A stretch of 24,589 nt of DNA from an uncultured Acetatifactor sp. (GTDB lineage: Bacteria; Bacillota; Clostridia; Lachnospirales; Lachnospiraceae), in contig CAJUFI010000030.1 of NCBI GenBank assembly GCA_910585665.1, forward strand, positions 1-24,589. Reading direction: 5' to 3'. The translations under genes were made by a program, and so were the position numbers. Shown here one piece after another: positions 7,634 through 14,295 of this stretch (positions are counted from its first letter, which is position 1; each line of letters starts with the position of its first letter). A model generated the notes under the pieces. The model was not told the origin of the DNA, made no database searches, and saw only the letters and a list, made by a program, of their open reading frames with translations.

Positions 7634-8725
7634 ATGGAAGTGACGGCGAACACCCTTGACAGAGGGTTCTACATGTATCAGGAAGAATTTGAGCAAAAGG
7701 CTTTGGAGGTACTGCGTTCCGGGTGGTATGTCCTCGGCCGGGAAGTGGGGTCATTTGAGTCGGAATTTGCCGCTTATATCGGCTGCAGGCATTGCGTGGG
7801 GCTGGCCAGCGGGCTGGATGCCCTGTGGATCGCGTTCCGTATTCTGGGCATCGGCACCGGCGATGAAGTCCTGGTACAGGGCAATACCTATATCGCCTCC
7901 GTGATGGGAATCACCATGAACGGAGCGACCCCGGTGTTCATCGAGCCTGATGAATACTATAATCTGGATCCGTCAAAGCTGGAGGAAAAGATTACCCCCC
8001 GGACAAAGGCCATTCTGGTGGTCCATCTCTACGGGCAGGCTTCCTATATGGAAGAAATCATGAAAATCGCCCGGAAGCATAATCTGCGGGTAGTGGAGGA
8101 CTGCGCCCAGTCCCACGGCGCCAAATTCGGCGGGCAGATGACGGGGACCTTTGGGGATATCGGCTGTTTTTCCTTTTACCCCTCCAAAAATCTCGGGGCA
8201 TTCGGAGACGCGGGAGCCATCGTCACGAACAATGACAAGATCGCGGAGGACGTGCGGATTTTTCGAAACTACGGCAGCGAGAAGCGCTATTACAACAAGG
8301 TAGTCGGCGCGAATTCCCGGCTGGATGAACTCCAGGCGGGGCTCCTCAGGGTGCGGCTGCGGCATATGGCGGAATTAGAGGCGCAAAAGCGGCATATCTG
8401 CGAGAGATATCTCCGGGAACTGGACAGGGACCGCTTCCAGCTCCCCGAGATCCGGGAAGGGGCCACCCATATCTGGCATCAGTTCGTAATAAGGTCTGAA
8501 AGACGGGATGAGCTGGCAGAGTATCTGAAGAGCAGGGGAATCGGCACGCTCATCCACTATCCGATCCCGCCCCATCTGTCGGAGGCATACCGGCATCTGG
8601 GCTTCCGGGAGGGCGCGTTCCCCATCACGGAGCATTACGCCAGGTCCGTGCTGTCAATCCCGCTGTACTACGGCATGACGGAAGAAGAACAGGACTACGT
8701 CATCCATTGGATGAACCAATTTTAA
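7634..8725 (+). CDS. DegT/DnrJ/EryC1 PLP-dependent sugar aminotransferase (FdtB/QdtB-like)
   Basis: A 363-residue fold-type I aminotransferase that would convert a dTDP-3-oxo-6-deoxyhexose to a 3-amino-3,6-dideoxyhexose using glutamate. The PLP lysine is K185 in SFYPSKNLGAFGD, with D156 and Q159 (VEDCAQSHGA) for cofactor binding and GLASGLDALWIAF near residues 56-68 for the phosphate pocket. The start has GGAAGGAG about 10 bases upstream and follows the isomerase by 22 bases, which fits the FdtA-FdtB order in known clusters. No acetyl- or formyltransferase for the amine is in the cassette, and no rmlA/rmlB, so the precursor must come from elsewhere in the genome. Confidence 0.9.
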   Translation: MEVTANTLDRGFYMYQEEFEQKALEVLRSGWYVLGREVGSFESEFAAYIGCRHCVGLASGLDALWIAFRILGIGTGDEVLVQGNTYIASVMGITMNGATPVFIEPDEYYNLDPSKLEEKITPRTKAILVVHLYGQASYMEEIMKIARKHNLRVVEDCAQSHGAKFGGQMTGTFGDIGCFSFYPSKNLGAFGDAGAIVTNNDKIAEDVRIFRNYGSEKRYYNKVVGANSRLDELQAGLLRVRLRHMAELEAQKRHICERYLRELDRDRFQLPEIREGATHIWHQFVIRSERRDELAEYLKSRGIGTLIHYPIPPHLSEAYRHLGFREGAFPITEHYARSVLSIPLYYGMTEEEQDYVIHWMNQF

Positions 8726-8728
8726 AAA

Positions 8729-8833
8729 CAGCGCCTGCCCCGCACAGCGCCCCAGAGAATTCGCGGACGCGTTGCTTTACGGCCGAAAATCCTCTGCCCA
8801 GGTCTGGGTGCTGGGCGGGGCAGGCGCGGAACT
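8729..8833 (+). repeat. Third, diverged hairpin element before the GtrA-like gene
   Basis: The stem CGCCTGCCCCGC/GCGGGGCAGGCG is the same as in the 7043-7163 units except for paired changes that keep base pairing. The flanks AACAGC and GCGGAACT are also shared. The loop is longer and partly palindromic (CAGCGCCCCAG with CTGGGTGCTG). It fills the gap between the aminotransferase stop and the GAGGTAA ribosome-binding site of the next gene. Confidence 0.8.
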
Positions 8834-8851
8834 ATAATACGAGGTAATAAG

Positions 8852-9298
8852 ATGTTCAAAAAGATATGGGAGAACGAAAAGCTGAAGCCTTTCCTCCAAT
8901 TCATAAAGTTCGGCCTGGTGGGAGTGAGCAATACCCTGCTCTCCTACCTCCTGTATATCGGATTTCTGCGCCTTCTCCGCGGACTGGCCTGGAAGCAGGA
9001 CTATATCCTGGCGAATGTAAGCGCTTTCACCATCAGCATTTTCTGGTCCTTCTACTGGAACAACAAATACGTCTTCAAAAAGGCGGAAGGCAGTCGGCGG
9101 AATCTGTGGAAGGCCTTGGGAAAGTGCTTTCTTTCCTATGGATTTACCGGGTATATTCTTGAGAATGTCCTGTCCTTTCTCTGGATCGAGCAGCTGGGGA
9201 TTTCCAAGTACGCCGCGCCGCTGCTGAACCTGGTGTTCACCGTGCCGGCCAACTTTTTCCTGAACAAGCTGTGGGCCTTCAGAGAGACCAAAAAGTGA
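8852..9298 (+). CDS. GtrA family membrane protein (polyprenyl-linked sugar flippase)
   Basis: A 148-residue protein with four hydrophobic helices. It has the GtrA signature FIKFGLVGVSNTLLSYLLY near the N-terminus, FWSFYWNNKYVF in the middle and a C-terminal FFLNKLWAF, with basic ends. GtrA-type proteins are thought to flip polyprenyl-phosphate-linked sugars across the membrane. The start has GAGGTAA 7 bases upstream. It closes the plus-strand cassette and ends only three bases from the stop of the opposing gene at 9302, with no terminator visible between. Partnered with the GtrB-like GT2 at 4426, it supports a GtrA/B/C-type glycosylation pathway. Confidence 0.9.
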   Translation: MFKKIWENEKLKPFLQFIKFGLVGVSNTLLSYLLYIGFLRLLRGLAWKQDYILANVSAFTISIFWSFYWNNKYVFKKAEGSRRNLWKALGKCFLSYGFTGYILENVLSFLWIEQLGISKYAAPLLNLVFTVPANFFLNKLWAFRETKK

Positions 9299-9301
9299 AG
9301 C

Positions 9302-9688
9302 CTAGCTCAGCATCCCGCCCAGCATCCCGCCGCCGGCGCACAATGCGAACGTAGTCAAAAAGGAATTCCCCACCTCTATGCTGCCCTTCCCCACGATGAA
9401 CGAGGCCGCGGCCAGTATCACGAAATAGGCACAGCCCATCACCAGCCCCCAGAGGAACCGCCGGTTCCCCATCCGCTTGCCCGTGACAAAGCCGCCGAAC
9501 AGCGTCGCCACTATGTAAATTGCGATGATTGCGATGGAGACTGTCTTTTCGCTGAGACTAAGCTTATACAGCAAAAAAGCCAGAATCGCCAGCAGCGTCC
9601 CCGTGATGATGTACGAAAAGAGCAGGCTCTTCAGAAAGAAAGCCACCGGCACCCCCTCTGTCCCCTGATTTCGTTGCATGTGTTCCAT
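9302..9688 (-). CDS. Small four-helix membrane protein, YrzE/TIGR04086 type
   Basis: A 128-residue protein with four predicted helices and glycine-rich turns: FLKSLLFSYIITGTLLAIL, IAIIAIYIVATLFGGFVTGK, LVMGCAYFVILAAASFIVG and a C-terminal FALCAGGGMLGGMLS. The pattern fits the uncharacterised TIGR04086 family of Firmicutes, which I recall as commonly lying near yajC/secDF and, in Clostridia, the SCIFF genes. ATG 9688 is preferred because GGGAGGG lies four bases upstream; a TTG seven codons earlier is possible. Here it is separated from scfA by the epimerase gene and the opposite-strand glycosylation cassette, suggesting an insertion. Function unknown. Confidence 0.75.
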   Translation of the reverse strand: MEHMQRNQGTEGVPVAFFLKSLLFSYIITGTLLAILAFLLYKLSLSEKTVSIAIIAIYIVATLFGGFVTGKRMGNRRFLWGLVMGCAYFVILAAASFIVGKGSIEVGNSFLTTFALCAGGGMLGGMLS

Positions 9689-9779
9689 GTTTCCCTCCCG
9701 TCCGACCAAAGGCTGTACATGCTCCGCCTTTCAAGTCTATTAACTTTTTATAAAATCATATGCACAGGTGGCCGGGAAC

Positions 9780-9808
9780 TTGACAAACGCGTCTCTATTC
9801 GGTATATT
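9780..9808 (+). promoter_or_regulatory. Strong sigma-A promoter of the CNNM gene
   Basis: A consensus TTGACA (9780-9785) and TATATT (9803-9808) are spaced by exactly 17 bases, about 105 bases upstream of the TTG start. The leader between contains GGGATTGG...CAGTCCC, which can form a small stem-loop just before the AAGGAG ribosome-binding site. Confidence 0.8.
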
Positions 9809-9911
9809 TATTTTCAACTGTAAACTATCATCGCGGCGCCCGGCATCCAAGACCGGCTGCCAGTATAAGGGATTGGCCTACGGCAGTCCCTGTGCAAAGG
9901 AGTGAACTTTT

Positions 9912-11210
9912 TTGGACGTTCCAGAAGGTATACAATTTTTGATTCTGCTTCTTCTCATTTTCCTGTCAGGCTTTTTCTCTTCGGCAGAGACAGCTTTCAG
10001 CACCGTGAACCGGGTGCGCCTGCGTTCCCTTGAGGAAGAGGGCAACAAACGCGCCGCCAAGGTGAGCAAGATCCTGGAAAGCTACAGCAAGATGTTGAGC
10101 ACCATCCTGATCGGCAACAACATCGTGAACCTGTCCGCCTCTTCCCTGACCACCACCATCGCCCTGCGGTTCGGCGTCCCCGTGGCTGTCGCTACCGGTG
10201 TCCTGACCCTTGTGCTCCTGCTCTGCGGCGAGATTGTCCCCAAGACCTGGGCCATGTTCTCCTCGGAAAAAATCGCCCTGGCCTACTGCGGCATCATCTA
10301 CGGGCTGATGCAGCTCATGACCCCTGTGATCTTCGTGGTGGACAAAATATCCAACGGCATCCTGCGCATGCTGCGCATCGACCCCAGCAAGAAGATCACC
10401 ACCATGACCGAGGCGGAACTGCTGACCTATGTGGATGTCAGCCACGAAAGCGGCGTCATCGAGTCCGAGGAGAAGGAGATTATCCACAATGTGTTCGATT
10501 TCTCCGACGCCCTGGCCAAGGACATCATGGTGCCCAGGATCAATATGGTGACAGTGGACGTCAATGCCACATTTGAGGAAGTGCTCTCTACCTTCCGGGA
10601 GTCTATGTATACACGGTTTCCCGTATATCAGGACGACAAGGACAACATCGTAGGCCTGATCAATATCAAGGATTTCCTCCTCACAGAGGACGAGGCGCAT
10701 TTCCAGGTGAAATCCATCCTCCGGGAGGCCCACTATACATACGAGTACAAAAAAGTCTCCGATCTGCTCTATGAGCTGCGGGAGAAGACCACCAGCGTCA
10801 CCTTCGTCCTCAACGAATACGGCGCAACGGTGGGCATGATCACTCTGGAGGATCTGCTGGAAGAAATCGTGGGCGAGATTCGGGACGAATACGACGCGGA
10901 CGAGGAAGAGTACATCCAGAAGCTGGACGAACGGGTCTACCTGGTGGAAGGCAGCATGAAGCTGGACGATATCAACGACGAGCTGGACACCGGGCTGGAG
11001 AGCGAGGATTATGACTCCATCGGCGGCATCATCATCGAATGCCTGGACCGGCTGCCGGAGGACGGCGAGGAAGTGGCGCTGGAGAACGGCATCCGCCTGC
11101 AGGTACAGGGCATCGAGCAGAACCGGATCGTAAAAGTGCGCATGACCCTGCCGGAGAAAAAAACGCCGGAGGAAGAGACCGAGGCCTCCGGGGAAGAAGA
11201 CGACGAATAA
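9912..11210 (+). CDS. CNNM/CorC (HlyC-type) CBS-domain membrane protein, putative Mg/Co transporter
   Basis: A 432-residue member of the DUF21-CBS-CorC_HlyC family, linked to magnesium/cobalt export or homeostasis. Residues 1-175 form the CNNM membrane domain (LSGFFSSAETAFSTVNR, GNNIVNLSASSL, CGEIVPKTWA). Two CBS domains follow (IMVPRINMVTVD to NIVGLINIKDFL, then VTFVLNEYGATVGMITLEDLLEEIVGEI). The C-terminal CorC_HlyC domain (VEGSMKLDDINDEL, DYDSIGGIIIE) leads to an acidic tail (EEETEASGEEDDE). The start is a TTG, supported by AAGGAG at 9897-9902 with a 9-base gap and by the consensus promoter. It is a single-gene unit convergent with pstB. Confidence 0.9.
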   Translation: MDVPEGIQFLILLLLIFLSGFFSSAETAFSTVNRVRLRSLEEEGNKRAAKVSKILESYSKMLSTILIGNNIVNLSASSLTTTIALRFGVPVAVATGVLTLVLLLCGEIVPKTWAMFSSEKIALAYCGIIYGLMQLMTPVIFVVDKISNGILRMLRIDPSKKITTMTEAELLTYVDVSHESGVIESEEKEIIHNVFDFSDALAKDIMVPRINMVTVDVNATFEEVLSTFRESMYTRFPVYQDDKDNIVGLINIKDFLLTEDEAHFQVKSILREAHYTYEYKKVSDLLYELREKTTSVTFVLNEYGATVGMITLEDLLEEIVGEIRDEYDADEEEYIQKLDERVYLVEGSMKLDDINDELDTGLESEDYDSIGGIIIECLDRLPEDGEEVALENGIRLQVQGIEQNRIVKVRMTLPEKKTPEEETEASGEEDDE

Positions 11211-11240
11211 CGGATTTCAGGCCCTGCACGCTGCGGAAAG

Positions 11241-11272
11241 GGCGGCCCTCGGCATCAGCCGAAGCGGCCGCC
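11241..11272. terminator. GC-rich hairpin between convergent CNNM gene and pstB
   Basis: GGCGGCC-c-TCGGC-atca-GCCGA-ag-c-GGCCGCC forms a long stem spanning the last codons of pstB. It lies 30 bases past the CNNM stop and so could serve both transcripts. No T-run follows on either strand, so it is a weak or Rho-type terminator candidate. Confidence 0.4.
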
Positions 11273-12013
11273 GATATAGCTTTCCGTGCGCCTGTCCCTG
11301 GGCCTGCAGAACAGGCTGTCAGTGCTGCCGGACTCAACCACCTCTCCCCCCAGGAAGAAGGCTGTGTCGTCCGCCACTCTGGCAGCCTGCTGCATGTTGT
11401 GGGTGACGATCACCAGCGTATATTTTTTCCGCAGGCTCTTCATCAGCTCTTCTATCTTCAGGGTGGAGACCGGATCCAGGGCGGAGGTGGCCTCGTCCAG
11501 CAGCAGCACCTCCGGCTCCACCGCCAGGGCCCTGGCGATGCACAGCCGCTGCTGCTGGCCCCCGGACAGCCCCAGGGCGGGCTTCTTCAGCCTGTCCTTC
11601 ACCTCGTCAAAGAGCGCGGCGTCCCGCAGGGCCTGCTCCACGGCCTCCTCCAGCCGCCCGCCGCCCTTCATGCCATGGAGCCTGAGACCGTAGGCCACAT
11701 TGTCGAAGATGCTCATGGGAAAAGGGGCAGGCGATTGGAAAACCATCCCCACCCGTCTGCGCAGGCTGGTCACGTCCACTCTTTCGTCATAAATGTCCTC
11801 CCCGTCCAAAAGGACCTGCCCCTGGATGCGGACTCCCTCTACCAGGTCGTTCATCCGGTTCAGGCACTTTAGGAAGGTGGATTTTCCGCAGCCGCTGGGG
11901 CCGATGAGGGCGGTGACTGCGTTCTCCCTGATTTCCAGGCTAACCTGTCTCAGCAGGGGATGCTCTCCATAGGACAAACTCAGTTTTTTGACCGATATTT
12001 TGCTGTCTCTCAT
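11255..12013 (-). CDS. pstB: Phosphate ABC transporter ATP-binding protein PstB
   Basis: The ATPase of the high-affinity phosphate importer, 252 residues. Walker A is GPSGCGKST (38-46), with the Q-loop at Q93 followed by the PstB-like PAPFPMSIFDNVAYG. The ABC signature is LSGGQQQRL (149-157), Walker B VLLLDEATSALD (D173, E174), and the switch histidine is in VIVTHNMQQAARV. The Walker-B region reads DEATSALD rather than the DEPCSALD usual for PstB, a mild divergence. AGGAG lies 11 bases upstream of ATG. In most genomes pstB directly follows pstA; here a nuclease gene and remnant DNA intervene (12087-13401), so pstB may depend on read-through or its own promoter. No phoU follows. Confidence 0.92.
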   Translation of the reverse strand: MRDSKISVKKLSLSYGEHPLLRQVSLEIRENAVTALIGPSGCGKSTFLKCLNRMNDLVEGVRIQGQVLLDGEDIYDERVDVTSLRRRVGMVFQSPAPFPMSIFDNVAYGLRLHGMKGGGRLEEAVEQALRDAALFDEVKDRLKKPALGLSGGQQQRLCIARALAVEPEVLLLDEATSALDPVSTLKIEELMKSLRKKYTLVIVTHNMQQAARVADDTAFFLGGEVVESGSTDSLFCRPRDRRTESYIGGRFG

Positions 12014-12086
12014 GCCTACTTGTCTCCTGTTACCGCGGCGGCAATCTCAAAGTCAGGATGTCAGTGCAAAGAACCGACCCAGTCTG

Positions 12087-13004
12087 TCAGTGCTGTTCTG
12101 CTTCTGCCTTATATTCCGGAAACTGCTTTTTATAACGCTCCAGTTCTGCACGAAGCCTCTGTACCTCTTTCTCTGCTTGTTCTTTCGCCTGCCGTTCCTG
12201 TTCCTTCGCCTGCCGTTCCTGTTCCTTCGCCTGCCGTTCCTGTTCCTTCGCCTGCCTTTCACGTTCCGTATTGACACGCTCCTCCGCACGAGCATCTTCC
12301 CTTTCAAACTCTATACGCCTGTCAAATGTGTAGTCCAGTTGTGTCACCTTTGTCACCTCCTCGCGGCGCCGTATCAGAAATTCCCGTAGAACGCCCTCCT
12401 CGATGCAGCGGTCTATGGCTCCGTCTATCGCTTTCGCCAAATCCTTTTCCGGATACATTTCAAGCCCCTCCCGCACATATCTTACAAATACCATGTACTG
12501 CTCTAAAACCGGGCATTCTGACAGCAGCTTCCGGTTCTTTCCCGAATTGATATTATATACGGTGCAGGTCAACTCAAGCTCCGGCTCTTCCATCCTGTTC
12601 GCATACGCGTCCGACAGCTTCAGCTGATACTGCTCCGGCTGCTCCTCCACCCCATTGTAGAACACCGCAAACCGGGGCGTCGGAATCTTCACCAGCTTCC
12701 TCCCGTATATGTTCTGCTTCTTGACCCACTGCTCCAGGATATTCGTCGCATAGATCAGCGCTCGCAGAGGCATGTTGGGGCAGACGGTGGATTCATGCTC
12801 ATATACGCTTAAGTTCATGTCCAGGATAAACGCCGCGTCATTGCGCACCGACAGGGAAATCCCCCTCTCCAGGCTACACACCTCCACAAGCCCAGGATCC
12901 CTGTAATCCGAATGGTTCAGCGCATTATACACCTCCAGCGCATACCCAGGCTCCTCCATCAGCATGCCGAACACATCACTTTTATACTCTCTGTTTCCCG
13001 CCAT
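12087..13004 (-). CDS. Rpn family PD-(D/E)XK recombination-promoting nuclease / transposase-like protein
   Basis: A 305-residue protein of the Rpn/PDDEXK_2 group that is abundant in Lachnospiraceae. The nuclease core shows SVRNDAAFIL (D56) and YEHES (E69-x-E71), then NMPLRALIY; relatives commonly read EHQS, so the final active-site position is Glu instead of Gln. A helical region follows. From about residue 245 a long charged coiled coil contains four heptads ERQAKEQ, encoded by perfect-length 21-bp repeats (12178-12261). The start has AAGGAGG immediately upstream, inside a hairpin. The gene sits inside the pst operon, between pstA and pstB and in the same direction, which marks it as an insertion. 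Related Rpn proteins promote recombination and cut DNA; whether this one is active is untested. Confidence 0.8.
   Translation of the reverse strand: MAGNREYKSDVFGMLMEEPGYALEVYNALNHSDYRDPGLVEVCSLERGISLSVRNDAAFILDMNLSVYEHESTVCPNMPLRALIYATNILEQWVKKQNIYGRKLVKIPTPRFAVFYNGVEEQPEQYQLKLSDAYANRMEEPELELTCTVYNINSGKNRKLLSECPVLEQYMVFVRYVREGLEMYPEKDLAKAIDGAIDRCIEEGVLREFLIRRREEVTKVTQLDYTFDRRIEFEREDARAEERVNTERERQAKEQERQAKEQERQAKEQERQAKEQAEKEVQRLRAELERYKKQFPEYKAEAEQH
12178..12261 (-). repeat. Four 21-bp tandem repeats in the Rpn gene coiled coil
   Basis: Four consecutive 21-base units (12178, 12199, 12220, 12241), with the two central copies identical and the outer copies differing by one or two bases. Because the unit is seven codons, copy gain or loss would lengthen or shorten the coiled coil by one heptad without a frameshift. 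Confidence 0.92.
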
Positions 13005-13009
13005 AAAAC

Positions 13010-13032
13010 TCCTCCTTCCGTGCGCAGGAGGA
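13010..13032 (-). promoter_or_regulatory. Hairpin sequestering the Rpn gene Shine-Dalgarno
   Basis: In the mRNA, CCUCCU pairs with the ribosome-binding site AGGAGG (7 bp including a flanking A-U, 9-base loop), six bases before the start codon. This would hold translation down unless opened. The 13033-13235 stretch upstream is AT-rich and contains no recognisable gene; a poor TTGTCA-like promoter near 13130 is possible. Confidence 0.5.
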
Positions 13033-13235
13033 TCGCGGCCCGATACTATATGCGGAAACTCCTGCCCTTATTAATAATAAATGGATAAAAGCATGAATTT
13101 CCTTGATAAAATGAAAAATAGAAATATATGACAAGTATGCAGCGCTAACGGCCATACCGAATCTGAAATATGCTTTTCATGAGTTTACCATACTTATGAA
13201 GGAAAGGCAAATGTTTTTTCATTACATATTCTCAT

Positions 13236-13400
13236 TCAGAGCAGCTGCACCCGGTTCTGGATAATGCCAATCACTTCGTCCAGGCTTTTCTTCCCTGTGT
13301 AGTAGGCTTCCACCTCCTTCAGGACAATGCTGGCCACCATGTTCCGCAGGCCTGATTCCTCTGCCCGATGAGATATACGCTCATCAGCGTCACCATACTG
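13236..13400 (-). pseudogene. C-terminal remnant of an extracellular solute-binding protein
   Basis: On the minus strand the frame ending at the TGA 13236-13238 reads RNMVASIVLKEVEAYYTGKK and then SLDEVIGIIQNRVQLL. That is the characteristic last helix of family 1 sugar-binding lipoproteins of Lachnospiraceae ABC transporters. Further upstream the similarity seems to shift to another frame (DAIDSMVTLMS), and the sequence stops directly at the pstA stop codon (13402). No start, signal peptide or body of the protein is present. It is best read as debris brought in with the Rpn insertion or left by a rearrangement. Confidence 0.6.
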
Positions 13401-13401
13401 T

Positions 13402-14295
13402 CTATGGCATCGGCGTGTCCCGCTCTCCGCATACCAGCCTGATCAGCAGATTCAGGAACAATGCCAGCAACATCAGCACACAGCCGATACCGAAAGCGGC
13501 TTCGTACTCCCCGTTCTGCATCTGTAGATACAGTTCCACGGCAAGGGTTCCGCCGGGTTCAAATATCTTTCCATACAGAGCGGCCAGGCTTTTCCCAAAG
13601 CCGCCCCCAAGCCTTGGCAGCAGCCTGGCGCTTCCCGCGGTGAACAGCAGCGCCGCCGATTCCCCCACGATGCGCCCCACTGCCAGGATGATGCCGGTCA
13701 GGATGCCCGGGCTGGCCGAGGGCAGCAGAATCGTCCGTATAAGATGCCATTTCCCGGCCCCCAGCCCCAGTGCGCCGTATCGGTACCCCTCCGGCACTTC
13801 CCTGAGGGCCCTCTGGGTATTCCTCACAATCAGGGGCAGCACCATCAGGGCCAGCGTCAGCGAGCCGCTCAGCAGAGAATAGCCCATCCCCAGCACGCCG
13901 CCGAAAAATGTCATGCCGAACAGCCCGAAAATCACGGAGGGAATCCCCGCCAGGGTCTCCGTGGCGAATTCGATGAAGCATACTATCCTACCCGGTTTTT
14001 CGTATTCGTTCAGGTAGATGGCCGCCCCTGTGCCGACAGGCACCGCAATCAATAAAGTCATCAAGATTATGTACAGAGTATTCAAAAGGCTTCCGGCAAT
14101 GCCCACGGTTCCCTGGCGCACGCTGGTCACCGTAGTCAGGAAGCGGATGCCCAGAATCCGAAACCCCCGAAAAAATACATAGCCTATCATCCCCAACAGC
14201 AGGAACGCCGAAAAGTAAGCCGCTCCGTATATGGCCGCCAGCAGAAACAGTTCCCCCGGCTTTCTCCTTTTCCCATACAGCGTCCTCTCACCCAT
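13402..14295 (-). CDS. pstA: Phosphate ABC transporter permease PstA
   Basis: A 297-residue inner-membrane permease with six hydrophobic segments, and the binding-protein-dependent loop around EFATETLAGIPSVIFGLFGM (about 126-145) and REVPEGYRYGALGLGAGKW (165-183). This loop contacts PstB. It begins with MGERTLYGKRRK, and its start overlaps the pstC stop by eight bases (14288-14295), indicating translational coupling. It ends in GERDTPMP at the edge of the foreign segment, so its extreme C-terminus may have been altered by the insertion. It forms the channel with PstC. Confidence 0.93.
   Translation of the reverse strand: MGERTLYGKRRKPGELFLLAAIYGAAYFSAFLLLGMIGYVFFRGFRILGIRFLTTVTSVRQGTVGIAGSLLNTLYIILMTLLIAVPVGTGAAIYLNEYEKPGRIVCFIEFATETLAGIPSVIFGLFGMTFFGGVLGMGYSLLSGSLTLALMVLPLIVRNTQRALREVPEGYRYGALGLGAGKWHLIRTILLPSASPGILTGIILAVGRIVGESAALLFTAGSARLLPRLGGGFGKSLAALYGKIFEPGGTLAVELYLQMQNGEYEAAFGIGCVLMLLALFLNLLIRLVCGERDTPMP

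Noticed and set aside
9966..10733. 255-codon minus-strand frame inside the CNNM gene
   Set aside because: His/Gly/Asp-rich antisense shadow of a gene with firm domain matches.
12178..12261. CRISPR array reading of the 21-bp repeats
   Set aside because: The repeats are contiguous with no spacers and are in-frame heptads of a protein.
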